From: JBOHTO01 sp050733695
Lineage (GTDB): Bacteria; Gemmatimonadota; Gemmatimonadetes; Gemmatimonadales; Gemmatimonadaceae
Assembly: GCA_050733695.1 (NCBI GenBank)
Contig: JBOHTO010000177.1
Location: 1-22,697, forward strand
DNA length: 22,697 nucleotides
Direction of reading: 5' to 3'
A program made the position numbers and the translations under genes. The notes beneath the pieces were generated by a model. It searched no databases. It worked only from the letters and a program-made list of their open reading frames with translations, and was not told the origin of the DNA. Below are positions 6,748 to 15,065 of this stretch, one piece after another (within the stretch, counting starts at the first letter, position 1; the number at the start of each line of letters is the position of its first letter).

Positions 6748-9700
6748 AAGGTCCAGGCGCGAAACAGATCGAGTCCGAGCTGCTGCGGCGTCTGCACAGC
6801 GCCCCGGAGCGCGCCCACCGTGCAGAGCAGCTCACTCGACGCTGGCTCGACGCCGGCCTCCACGGAGTAGCCATGGTTGAAGCGATGCTCGATCTTGAGC
6901 CCGAGGATCCGCCAGATGTCCTGACCCGCGATGTCGTTCTGAACGAGCTTGCACAGCCCGGCATTCGCCACCACGAAAGTACGATCGCCGAATTGCTTGC
7001 CCAGGCCGAGGCTGGTACCGGAGAGGATATTCTCCGAGGCATCGCGAACGGAGAGACCGGTCTGGCTCGTCGCGTCCGTCGCGGTCTGTATCTCGACCAG
7101 ATCGAACGCACCCCCGGCGAACTGACCTCCCACCCAGCTCCCGACGGTCGGCAGCAGGACAGAGGCCGCGGTCTGGCCCGGGTTCACGTTCGCGATCTGG
7201 AAGCTTGGCGCACCGGTGACGAGATAGCTGAGCAGGTCCGATTGCGAAATCGGCAGTCCCTCGGCACTGGCGAGTGTGAGCTCCGGCTGGTTCAACGTTC
7301 CGCCGATGTTCACGCGGATGCCGACGTCCTGCTTGTTGTACTGGCGGACGGTATGCACCGCGGTGATGTCGAGCGCCGGGTTGATCTCCGGTTCGCCGAA
7401 GAATGTCACTTTCCCGGAGTTCACCTGGAAGTCGCGCTGCACCAGCCCGAGGTTGAGCCGGTACGTCCCGCGGTCCGCGTTGAGCGTACCTTCGAGTGCC
7501 AGGCGCGCCGCATCACCCGCGCGAAGCCCACCCGCCAGCGTACGCGTGACATTGACGGAGCCGCTGAGCTGGATGTTGGCTTCGGAGGAACGCAGCCACA
7601 CGTCCGGACCTATCGTTATGCGCACCCCCTGGAGCGTGAGATTCTGCACGAACTCGCTCGGCACGTCGGGAAGGAGGGGCGAGTTCGCGAACAGCGAGGT
7701 GTCGACGATCTGGTAGAGCTCCGGATCGTTCAGGTCGATAGCGCGCTTGTCGATGAGCTCCGGAATGTAGATCTGCCCCCGCTCGATGATGACATCCCCG
7801 GCGAGGACAGCATCGCGATACGCGCCCGAGAGCCGGAGCGACGCCGACACGTCCAGGCTCGCCACGTCGCTCTGATCGATCGCGTGAAACTCGCGGGCGA
7901 AGAGGCGCAGGTTGAAGGTCGGGTTGGCGTAGTCGCCGAAACGGAGGTAGCCGGTGAGTGATGCGGTGTCGCCCCGTGTTCCGTCTTCCCGGCGTGTCCA
8001 GGCCGACAGCCGCCTGATCTCGATGCTGTCACCTGCGAAGCGCAGATCGGCGTTGACCCGCTCGAACCGCACGCCGAGCGTCGCGACGTCCACGGCCCCG
8101 CTCGCGATACGGAGTCCACCGTCCAGTCGCGGTCGATGCCAGCTCCCGCCCAGACGGATATCCGTGGAGAGCGTGCCGCTGGCACCGGTCAGCTTCGGGG
8201 AAAACGTCTCGATCAGCGCGAGGTCGGCGCTGTCGGCCCGGATGCTGCCACGCAGGGGCAGGTCGAGCATGCGGCTCTCGACCGGTGCGAGGGAGAGGTC
8301 CATCGGCAGGACCGCCGTGGCCGTCAGCACCGGCTGATCCGATCGATAGAAGTTGGCCGCAACGTCGAACTCGCGCTCCGCGTAGCGCGCGCGCGCGTTG
8401 AGGTACTCGATCTCCACAGAGCCGATGCGTGCATCCGTGAGCGCGGCGGTTGCCTGGATCTCGGGATCGAGTCGCGGACCCGTGATGCTCATTTCCACGC
8501 GCCCCGCCCCTTCCAGCGCCATGGGAAGCTGCGCGAGGACACCGAGCTCGGCGAGCGAGATGCTGTCGGCGCTCAGGCGGACATCCACCGGTCTCGAGCG
8601 GGGAAGCGATGCGTAGATCGCAATGAAACCTGCGTCGCTGTGACGCAGCAGGAGCGAGTCGAGAAGTGCACCATCGGGCGCGAGCACCACGCGCGTTGCA
8701 GACGCGAGGTCCCACTGCCCGGTGCTGTCCGGCCGTACGACTATGGATTCGATCAGGAGCGTCGTTGTGTCGTTTGCGATGTCGAAGTCACCGGCGAGCT
8801 CTGCAGGTCCGGCATTGGCACTTGCAATCCGCAGATCGAAACCGCCGCTGGCCGGCTCTTCGAGTGAAGCTGACGCGCTCACGCTGTCGAGCTCCACACC
8901 GCCGGCCACCACCGATTCGGCGTGGAGGGCGACCGAGCCACGAGGATCCGCGAACACATCCGTGAGAGAGAAGCTTCCCGCGACTGCGCGCGCCGTGGAT
9001 GTCCCGTACACGAGATCATCACCCGCGATCCCGCCCGCGACGTCGAGCCGATCCACCGACCCCTCGATGCTGCCGTCGATGCGCACGGCGCCCGCAAGCG
9101 AGTCGGCTCCGCCGCCAGTAACTCCGAGCGCGGCGAGAAGCGACGAGTCCGGGAGCGGCTGCCGGTACATGGGATCGTCGCCTGCACCGTCTTCACCCGC
9201 GCCGGCCACGATGTAGCGCCTGAGCCCGCCCAGCGAGTCGATGCCTATCGCGTAGTCGAGCGATCCCTGGACTCCTGATGCGAGAGCTATCGACCCACTT
9301 GCTGCAATGTTCGCAGCCGTCGTCTCCAGCGAGATCGTATCGACCAGTAGCCGCGAATCGGCGACACGGAATCGGCCGGTGGACGGATACACCCTGAGAT
9401 GGTCGACCATCGAGCGCGCCAGCTCGACGGCAAACGATCCCGCGACATTGGCAAGCGAATCCCCCGCGACATCCATCTCGAACGTGCCATTCAGCGACGC
9501 CTGTGGCAGGTCTGCACGCGCGAGCAACCGTCCGGGATCGAGCGCCGAAACGCGTCCGCTACCGCGCGCCGCGTAGCCCGAGGGAAAGAGATCGAAATGA
9601 CCGTCCACGCCGAACATCCCCGCCGGCCCGGTCAGCTCGGCGGCGAGATCGAGGTCGGCGATCGTTCCCGTCGCCCGGATCGGCCCCTGGTGCACACCGC

Positions 9701-11333
9701 GAAGGGGGATCGCTTCGAAGGAGCGGGCCAGCGTCGTGAACGCGAGGCGATCCGCTACAAGGTCGAGATCGTAAGTGATGAATTCCTCGCCATACGTGAC
9801 CCGTCCCGATCCCGTCAGGTGCGACGTCTGCCCCGGCCCGTCCGTGTGGGTCAACTCGGCGTCCCTGAATCTCACATCGAGCCAGGATGAATCGAGCGTT
9901 GCCGTGCCCGCGATGAAGCCATCGAGCGCGGGCATTTCCGGATAGAGGTGCTGCAGCGTGCGCATGTCGAGCTCATCGATGCGAGCGCGAAAGTCGTGAA
10001 AGGCCGAGAGCGCCGGATACAGAATGTCCAGTTCGCCGCTGCCTGCGACGCGCGAGATCGCGCCTCGCACGTGCGCATCACGAAACGTGAGCTGCGCCGC
10101 ATCGACCACGAACCGGTCCACCGGACCGCCGCGTCCGCGTACCCTCCCCGTCAGCGTACCCGCCCAATCCACCGGAAAGGGCTGGCCGTTGAGCTGGCGC
10201 AGCAGCGCGAAATCGACTGGCGCCGCTTCGAGATCCACATCCTCGACGCGGAGCACGGGCCCGCCGGTGCCGAACGTCATGGAGCCCAGCAGCCGGGATC
10301 CGGTCGTGCGAACATCCATCCCTGTGATCGTGTAGTCCAGCTCCTCGAGATCGTCCGCGTTCCGGATGGAGAGCTTCATCGTGCCGCCGCCTGTGCTCGG
10401 CAGTGTCGGATACACCCACGCAATGTCCGCGAGCGAGACCGAATCACCGACGACGTCGATGGCGTATCGCATCGGCAGATCGCTTCCCCAAACGACCTTG
10501 CCGCTTCCGCTTCCGGTCGATCCGGGAAGATCGAAGTGAGCGATGTCGAGCCAGAGAGAGTCCTCGATCACCAATCCACGGCCCCGGACGTTGCTGAAAA
10601 CGAAGGGTGGATCCGATTCGGTCACCGCGAGGTCGGCTATGACGAACAGCTTGCCGGCGCTGTCCGGATCGGCGAGACGGACATGCGACAGCGAACCGGT
10701 GGCGCCGGTCCACCGCCGCACCCGAGCGAAGCCGTCGCCGCTGCGCCGGATATCCGCGTCCGTGCGTGCAAGGTTCGCCGCGATCGCACTGTCACGCCGC
10801 GCACCGCGCAGGGATTCATCGGCGTGCCAGGGCTGGATGAGCGTGACGTCCGCTCCGCCCCCGGAAATGTCGGCCGAATCGATGACGACATAGTCGCCGA
10901 ACGCGCGGTCGGCCCGGGGACCGCTTTCCGGACCCTCGGGGAATATCTGCTGAAAGTTCCACTCGCCGCTCTCGAATTGCCTCAGGCGGACGACGGGTCG
11001 TTCGACGGTGACGTGCTGCAGCAGGATGCGCCGGTCGAAGATGTCGCGTGGATCGTAGGTGACGCGGATGGGTCCCGTCGCGAGGAGCAGGGAGTCGTTG
11101 GTCCCGCGTATCTCGAGCGAGTCGATCGTGACGCCCGTGAGAAGGCCCCCGCCGATGCGGCCCACGTACATCGTCCCGTTCACACGTGACGCGATCCGCG
11201 CGAGCACCAGCTCGCGCATGCGCTCACGCCCGTAGGTCGTCTGCGTGAGCGCCGCAAACACGAGCACCACGATCAACCCCACGGCGAACAGGGCGGCGGC
11301 ACTGGAGAGGACGACGATGCGGCGGCGGGACAC
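6744..11333 (-). CDS. tamB: translocation and assembly module protein TamB
   Basis: This is a giant AsmA-like/DUF490 protein of 1529 residues. One N-terminal membrane helix (about residues 6-28) anchors it in the inner membrane. A long run of amphipathic beta strands follows, expected to form a periplasm-spanning hydrophobic groove. The C-terminal TamB domain is recognisable in GKVTFFGEPEINPALDITA, SQSDLLSYLVTG and the C-terminal Phe. Family members act with TamA in outer-membrane protein insertion and, together with the related YhdP and YdbH, in phospholipid transport to the outer membrane. The length matches typical TamB (about 1250-1600). The start is GTG at 11333, immediately before the helix, and no good Shine-Dalgarno was seen. 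It lies 63 nt downstream of the tamA-like gene, supporting the pairing, and overlaps the lipid kinase at its end. Confidence 0.93.
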   Translation of the reverse strand: MSRRRIVVLSSAAALFAVGLIVVLVFAALTQTTYGRERMRELVLARIASRVNGTMYVGRIGGGLLTGVTIDSLEIRGTNDSLLLATGPIRVTYDPRDIFDRRILLQHVTVERPVVRLRQFESGEWNFQQIFPEGPESGPRADRAFGDYVVIDSADISGGGADVTLIQPWHADESLRGARRDSAIAANLARTDADIRRSGDGFARVRRWTGATGSLSHVRLADPDSAGKLFVIADLAVTESDPPFVFSNVRGRGLVIEDSLWLDIAHFDLPGSTGSGSGKVVWGSDLPMRYAIDVVGDSVSLADIAWVYPTLPSTGGGTMKLSIRNADDLEELDYTITGMDVRTTGSRLLGSMTFGTGGPVLRVEDVDLEAAPVDFALLRQLNGQPFPVDWAGTLTGRVRGRGGPVDRFVVDAAQLTFRDAHVRGAISRVAGSGELDILYPALSAFHDFRARIDELDMRTLQHLYPEMPALDGFIAGTATLDSSWLDVRFRDAELTHTDGPGQTSHLTGSGRVTYGEEFITYDLDLVADRLAFTTLARSFEAIPLRGVHQGPIRATGTIADLDLAAELTGPAGMFGVDGHFDLFPSGYAARGSGRVSALDPGRLLARADLPQASLNGTFEMDVAGDSLANVAGSFAVELARSMVDHLRVYPSTGRFRVADSRLLVDTISLETTAANIAASGSIALASGVQGSLDYAIGIDSLGGLRRYIVAGAGEDGAGDDPMYRQPLPDSSLLAALGVTGGGADSLAGAVRIDGSIEGSVDRLDVAGGIAGDDLVYGTSTARAVAGSFSLTDVFADPRGSVALHAESVVAGGVELDSVSASASLEEPASGGFDLRIASANAGPAELAGDFDIANDTTTLLIESIVVRPDSTGQWDLASATRVVLAPDGALLDSLLLRHSDAGFIAIYASLPRSRPVDVRLSADSISLAELGVLAQLPMALEGAGRVEMSITGPRLDPEIQATAALTDARIGSVEIEYLNARARYAEREFDVAANFYRSDQPVLTATAVLPMDLSLAPVESRMLDLPLRGSIRADSADLALIETFSPKLTGASGTLSTDIRLGGSWHRPRLDGGLRIASGAVDVATLGVRFERVNADLRFAGDSIEIRRLSAWTRREDGTRGDTASLTGYLRFGDYANPTFNLRLFAREFHAIDQSDVASLDVSASLRLSGAYRDAVLAGDVIIERGQIYIPELIDKRAIDLNDPELYQIVDTSLFANSPLLPDVPSEFVQNLTLQGVRITIGPDVWLRSSEANIQLSGSVNVTRTLAGGLRAGDAARLALEGTLNADRGTYRLNLGLVQRDFQVNSGKVTFFGEPEINPALDITAVHTVRQYNKQDVGIRVNIGGTLNQPELTLASAEGLPISQSDLLSYLVTGAPSFQIANVNPGQTAASVLLPTVGSWVGGQFAGGAFDLVEIQTATDATSQTGLSVRDASENILSGTSLGLGKQFGDRTFVVANAGLCKLVQNDIAGQDIWRILGLKIEHRFNHGYSVEAGVEPASSELLCTVGALRGAVQTPQQLGLDLFRAWTF

Positions 11334-11396
11334 TGGGTTGACGCTTGCGGGCCAGGGGTGACAGGACCGCGGCCTGCGCGGCGGTTGCCCGCCGGG

Positions 11397-13783
11397 TCAG
11401 AACGCCTGTCCCAGGGAGAAGTTGAAGGTCAGCCGGTCGAAGAAGCTCGTCCGCCCGGAAGGCGTGAACGCTCCGCCGTCGTCGGTGCCGGGGCAGGGTC
11501 CACGCTCCTGCACCGGAGGGTCGCCATCAGTGACGACGAGCGAGTTACCGGGACTGACACAATAAAGCGGCGCGAAGCCCAGTTCGTCGGGTACGGCGTC
11601 GTAGTACGCCGCGCCCGCCGGGCGGTCGTACGGATTGTACCCCACGTCCACCCTGATGGCTCCAACCGCCGTAAAGATGCGAAGGCCGGCCCCAGGCGTC
11701 CACTTGAGCTGGCGGAAATCGATCCCCCTCTCCCCACCCCGATTCCAAAGCTCGCCCACGTCCATGAACGCTGTCCATTGTATCAGATCGGGGAATATGA
11801 ACCCCGGCATGCGGTACTCGAGGTTCGCCACGACGAGTGAATTTCCCCCTGTCGGCACCGCTCTGGCCGGCGTCGCCGAGTCGGGGTCAACGCGGTAATA
11901 CGTCTGGCCGCTCTCGTTGACCACCGTGAAGGTATCTACGACGTAGACGACCGGGCCCAGCTCGTTCTGGTGGAATCCGCGGACAGTGTTGGGACCGCCC
12001 GCGTACAGCCGCTCCTGCGGCGGTATGAACTCACTGGCCCCGTCGAGCGACAGCGTGGCGTCGAGCACTCCGCCCACGCGTACGCGCGCCGCGAGCACGC
12101 TCGCCTCGCCCACGCTCCAGTACCACGCCGCATCGCCGACGAACTTGTTGAATCGAAGATCGCTGCTCGATGCGACGGCCGGCGATGCATGCCGCAGCTC
12201 GAGGCGATAGAGCGCACCCCGCGACGGATTGAACAGATTGTCCGTTGCGTTGCGCACGAAGCTGGCGCCGACGATCGCGATTCTCTTGTCCTGCTCGAGC
12301 TGTTCCTGATCGGAAAGATCGCACACCGTGAACACAGCGCAGAAGAGTGCGGGCTCCGCCTCGGTGCGACCAAGCTCGACCTGATATGAGAGCGTGACCT
12401 GCGTCAGCCGCCATGGCTCGCGCGTCAGCGTGACGAGGCCGCCGATGGGTGTCGAACGAAGAAAGACCTTGTACTCCGACCTGCGCTCGCTGTAGAGCGT
12501 GACGGTCGGCACCGTTCGCGGCCCCAGTCCGAAGAACGTGGGCTGTCGGAACGTGGCGCCCGCGAAGTAGTTGAGCTGCTCGCTGAACGGGTCATCCTCC
12601 AGTGCGCCGCACAGGCCATCGCGCGCGAAGGACACTGGCTCGACCGCGCCCAGCTTCGACAGGCGCGTGCTGAGCTCGAGCCGGCGTCCGCCGCCGAGGA
12701 AGTTGCGGTCGGTGTACTCGCCCTGCGCGCGGAAGCAGTCGAGAGTCGCCCAGCCGAATCCTACACGGGCGGCGTGCATATCGCCCTCGATGAGCGACAC
12801 GTCCACCGCGACCAGGGAGTCGACCCGCTCGCCCGCGCCCGTGTCGGGAGCGAGCCGTACCTCGACGTGACGGTACGCATCGAGCTGGTACAGGTTGCGC
12901 TGCGCGTTGATGAGATCGCGCTCGCGATAGATCGCGTTCTCATCCAGCCCGAGGACACGGCGCACAACGCGGTCGGATATCTCCTGCGCGGCACCTTCTG
13001 CGGGCTCGACATCGATGCGCACCGTGTCTATCCGGGCGAGCGGGCCGGGGATGATGTCGATCGTCAGCGACGCGCGCATCTCGACCGTGTCCACTCCGAA
13101 CTGCAGCAGCACGTCGGCCCTCGGGTAGCCGTTGTTGCGCAGCCTTCGCAGGATCGTTTCGACGGCGGCTGCCAGCTCGTAGCGATCGAATCGCCGGCCT
13201 TCGGTCGAGCCCCCCCACCCCCCCACCCCCCCCCCCCCCCCGAACCCACCGCGCTCCCGCTCCCCCGGCTCCCGTCCGGCGATCCGTGCGCGAGGTCGAG
13301 CCCGCGCAGGAAGCGCGCGGAATCCTCCGGCGAGGGGAGGCCTGTGACGGTGAGCGAATCGAGGATCACAGGATCGCCTTCATCGATCAGGAAGCGCACG
13401 GCCACCTCGCCCGGGTCGAGCGTATCGACGCGGCTCGAGATGGACGCCTTGTAGAAGCCGTGCTTGCGGTAGAAGATCGCAAGTCGCAGTTCGTCGCGGG
13501 CCAGCTCGGTAGTATCGAGACAGCGCTCGGCTCCGCCCGGCAGACGGGTGGTCCTGCGCCACCAGGAAGACGGCGTGGTGACCACCGAGTCGGCGAGCTC
13601 ACCGTCACCAAAACTCAGGTTCCCCTCGAACTCCAGCCGCATTACCTCGGGGTCACCGGGATCGCAGGAAAGATCCTGCGCAACGACCGGGCGCGGACAG
13701 AGCGGCACCGCGATGCAGCCGGCCAGAGCGAAAAGGAGAAAGGAACGAGACGGGCGCGAGCGCGGATGGGGACGCTGCGGCAT
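11397..13783 (-). CDS. tamA: TamA/BamA-like Omp85 protein, frame broken in poly-G
   Basis: An Omp85-family outer-membrane assembly protein is encoded in two frames. The 5' frame (from ATG 13783) has a signal sequence and a first POTRA domain (LEFEGNLSFGDGELADSV through IDEGDPVILDSLTVTGLP). The 3' frame has further POTRA domains (FDRYELAAAVETILRRL; RIDTVRIDVEP) and a 16-strand-type barrel ending in NFSLGQAF with the terminal aromatic residue of a beta signal. The frames meet in a Gly/Ser linker encoded by G16-T-G7-T-G7. With 16 G the 5' frame continues out of phase into the POTRA coding. With 17 or 14 G it joins, and 17 gives 795 residues. Cleavage after VVA (residue 35) is likely, though an LAGC lipobox at residues 20-23 raises a lipoprotein alternative like Bacteroidota TamL. 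Pairing with tamB indicates TamA, not BamA. Confidence 0.85.
13210..13241 (-). repeat. G16-T-G7-T-G7 tract inside tamA
   Basis: On the plus strand this is C7 (13210-13216), A, C7 (13218-13224), A, C16 (13226-13241), so the coding strand reads G16-T-G7-T-G7. It encodes Gly and Trp in a low-complexity linker between POTRA domains. Long mononucleotide runs are prone to slipped-strand mispairing during replication and to homopolymer miscalls in sequencing. Length decides whether the downstream POTRA and barrel are in frame. Four or more G-runs also give strong G-quadruplex potential. Confidence 0.9.
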
Positions 13784-13827
13784 CTACCCGCGCGTGCCTC
13801 GCCGCGGGCGCGGCTGCGCGATGACGT

Positions 13828-14055
13828 TCATGCGTGCCGCGGGCCGCGCGCGTGAGCGCGCACAGGTGCCACGGGCGGCATCACCCGGGCCTCCCGGACC
13901 AGTGGTGTGCGCTGCAGAAAGAGGCATGCGACATAGAACGCGGCACTCCCCGCGGCAATGCCCGCACCGACGGCCGGAAGCAGATCGCGCGCTCCGAGGC
14001 GGCGTCGGTAATGGAACTCTGCCGCTGCCAGACCGCGGCGCTCTCGCTCACTCAT
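13828..14055 (-). CDS. small single-pass membrane protein
   Basis: This is a 75-residue protein with a charged N-terminus (MSERERRGLAAAEFHYRRRL), one hydrophobic helix (about residues 27-47, LLPAVGAGIAAGSAAFYVACL) and a Pro/Arg-rich tail. By the positive-inside rule the N-terminus should be cytoplasmic. No family was recognised. The ATG has GGGAG 10 nt upstream. It lies 33 nt after the receiver-GGDEF gene and 44 nt before the tamA-like gene on the same strand, so it is probably part of the operon. The charged-helix-tail layout and operon position make it more likely real than a chance frame, but its function is unknown. Confidence 0.6.
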   Translation of the reverse strand: MSERERRGLAAAEFHYRRRLGARDLLPAVGAGIAAGSAAFYVACLFLQRTPLVREARVMPPVAPVRAHARGPRHA

Positions 14056-14088
14056 TGCGTGTGATCTCCCACGTTCCGGAGCGTGCCG

Positions 14089-15009
14089 TCAGACCGCGTC
14101 CACCAGGATGGTTCCCACGCCCGCCTGCTTGGCCCTGCGCTTCATCTCCGCGACCGCGGCTCCGAGATGGCTGGGAGATACCCAGCGCCCGGGCTCGACC
14201 GCCAGCACGACAGCGGACAGGACCGCGATGGGAAACTCGCGCTCGATGCCCTGGCGGTCGTTGCCAGTGAACGTTCCGCGCGCAACAATCTCTTCACCCA
14301 CCACGGCGCTGACCGCGGCGCGGTATCGATCTGCACACGCCTGCGCAATCGACGGTGCAGCCGCCTCGGTGGTAACGACTATGAAATCATCCCCGCCGAT
14401 ATGGCCGCAGAAACCATCGGATCCGCCGAAATCCGCGACAGCATGGCGAATCGCGCGCCCCGTCTCGCGGATGACGGAGTCGGCGTGCTCGAAGCCGAAC
14501 GTGTCGGCGAAGGGCTTGAAATTGTCCAGATCGATATAGCAGACGGCGAAGGGTTCGTTGCGCTCGACTCTGCGCGTGATCTCCTTCTCGATTGCGCGGC
14601 CGCCGGGGAGTCCGGTCGTAGGGTTGCGGTCGCCCTCCCGCTGGACGAGTCGGATGAGCGCCGCGACACGCGCGCGCAGTTCGCGGGGATCGAACGGCTT
14701 GGCCAGATAGTCGTCGGCGCCGGCTTCGTAGCCCTCGATCTTGTAGTCCACCTCCCCGTGCGCGGTGAGCATGAGCACCGGGACGTGAGCCGTGAACGGA
14801 TTGGCCTTCACGGCCCGACACACCTCGAAGCCGGACATTCCCGGCATGGCGAGGTCGAGGATCATGAGCTCCGGCTCGCGCTCCTCGACCGAGACGAGAG
14901 CGCTCGGCCCGTTGCTGGCGAGCGCGACTTCGTGGCCCGACGCGTGTAGAAGGTCGCGCACCATATGACGCATGTCTTCGTTGTCATCGGCGAACAGCAG
15001 GTAACTCAC
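14089..15009 (-). CDS. receiver-GGDEF response regulator (GGDDF)
   Basis: This is a PleD-like regulator of 306 residues. The receiver domain (1-122) has Asp8/Asp9, phospho-acceptor Asp52, Thr82 and Lys104. A GGDEF-fold domain (about 130-305) follows, opening with NPTTGLPGGRAI. Family motifs are modified: the signature is GGDDF (205-209) and the FDxDxFK-type motif is YIDLDNFKPF. Diguanylate cyclases make c-di-GMP from GTP. With GGDDF the catalytic acidic character is retained, but activity cannot be assumed, and it could be a nucleotide-binding signalling domain. No I-site (RxxD five residues before GGDDF) is visible. The GTG at 15009 was chosen because GAGGAGAG lies 8 nt upstream and the receiver strand begins there; a longer frame to 15048 adds only an Arg-rich leader. 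It is the first gene of the minus-strand block. Confidence 0.88.
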   Translation of the reverse strand: MSYLLFADDNEDMRHMVRDLLHASGHEVALASNGPSALVSVEEREPELMILDLAMPGMSGFEVCRAVKANPFTAHVPVLMLTAHGEVDYKIEGYEAGADDYLAKPFDPRELRARVAALIRLVQREGDRNPTTGLPGGRAIEKEITRRVERNEPFAVCYIDLDNFKPFADTFGFEHADSVIRETGRAIRHAVADFGGSDGFCGHIGGDDFIVVTTEAAAPSIAQACADRYRAAVSAVVGEEIVARGTFTGNDRQGIEREFPIAVLSAVVLAVEPGRWVSPSHLGAAVAEMKRRAKQAGVGTILVDAV

Positions 15010-15011
15010 GA

Positions 15012-15040
15012 TTGACGCTCTCCTCGCGGCCCGATAAGTT
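15012..15040 (+). promoter_or_regulatory. possible sigma-70-like promoter for binding-protein gene
   Basis: TTGACG (15012-15017) and TAAGTT (15035-15040) are separated by 17 nt. The -35 matches 5 of 6 consensus positions, the -10 is weak. It lies in the divergent gap and would give a leader of roughly 20 nt before GTG 15066. Without expression data this is only a candidate. Confidence 0.3.
15018..15025 (-). promoter_or_regulatory. ribosome binding site for receiver-GGDEF gene
   Basis: GAGGAGAG on the minus strand sits 8 nt before GTG 15009. It decides that start over the upstream in-frame codon at 15048. Confidence 0.65.
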
Positions 15041-15065
15041 CTTCGCACCCACCCGCGGTGTCAAT

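Noticed and set aside
5569..6870. 433-residue plus-strand frame
   Set aside because: It is a shadow across the kinase start, lipid kinase and tamB end, with no recognisable protein features.
6669..7961. 430-residue plus-strand frame opposite tamB
   Set aside because: It is charged, without domain or signal, and the frame on the other strand is a convincing TamB C-terminus. The frame at 9948-11189 was rejected for the same reason.
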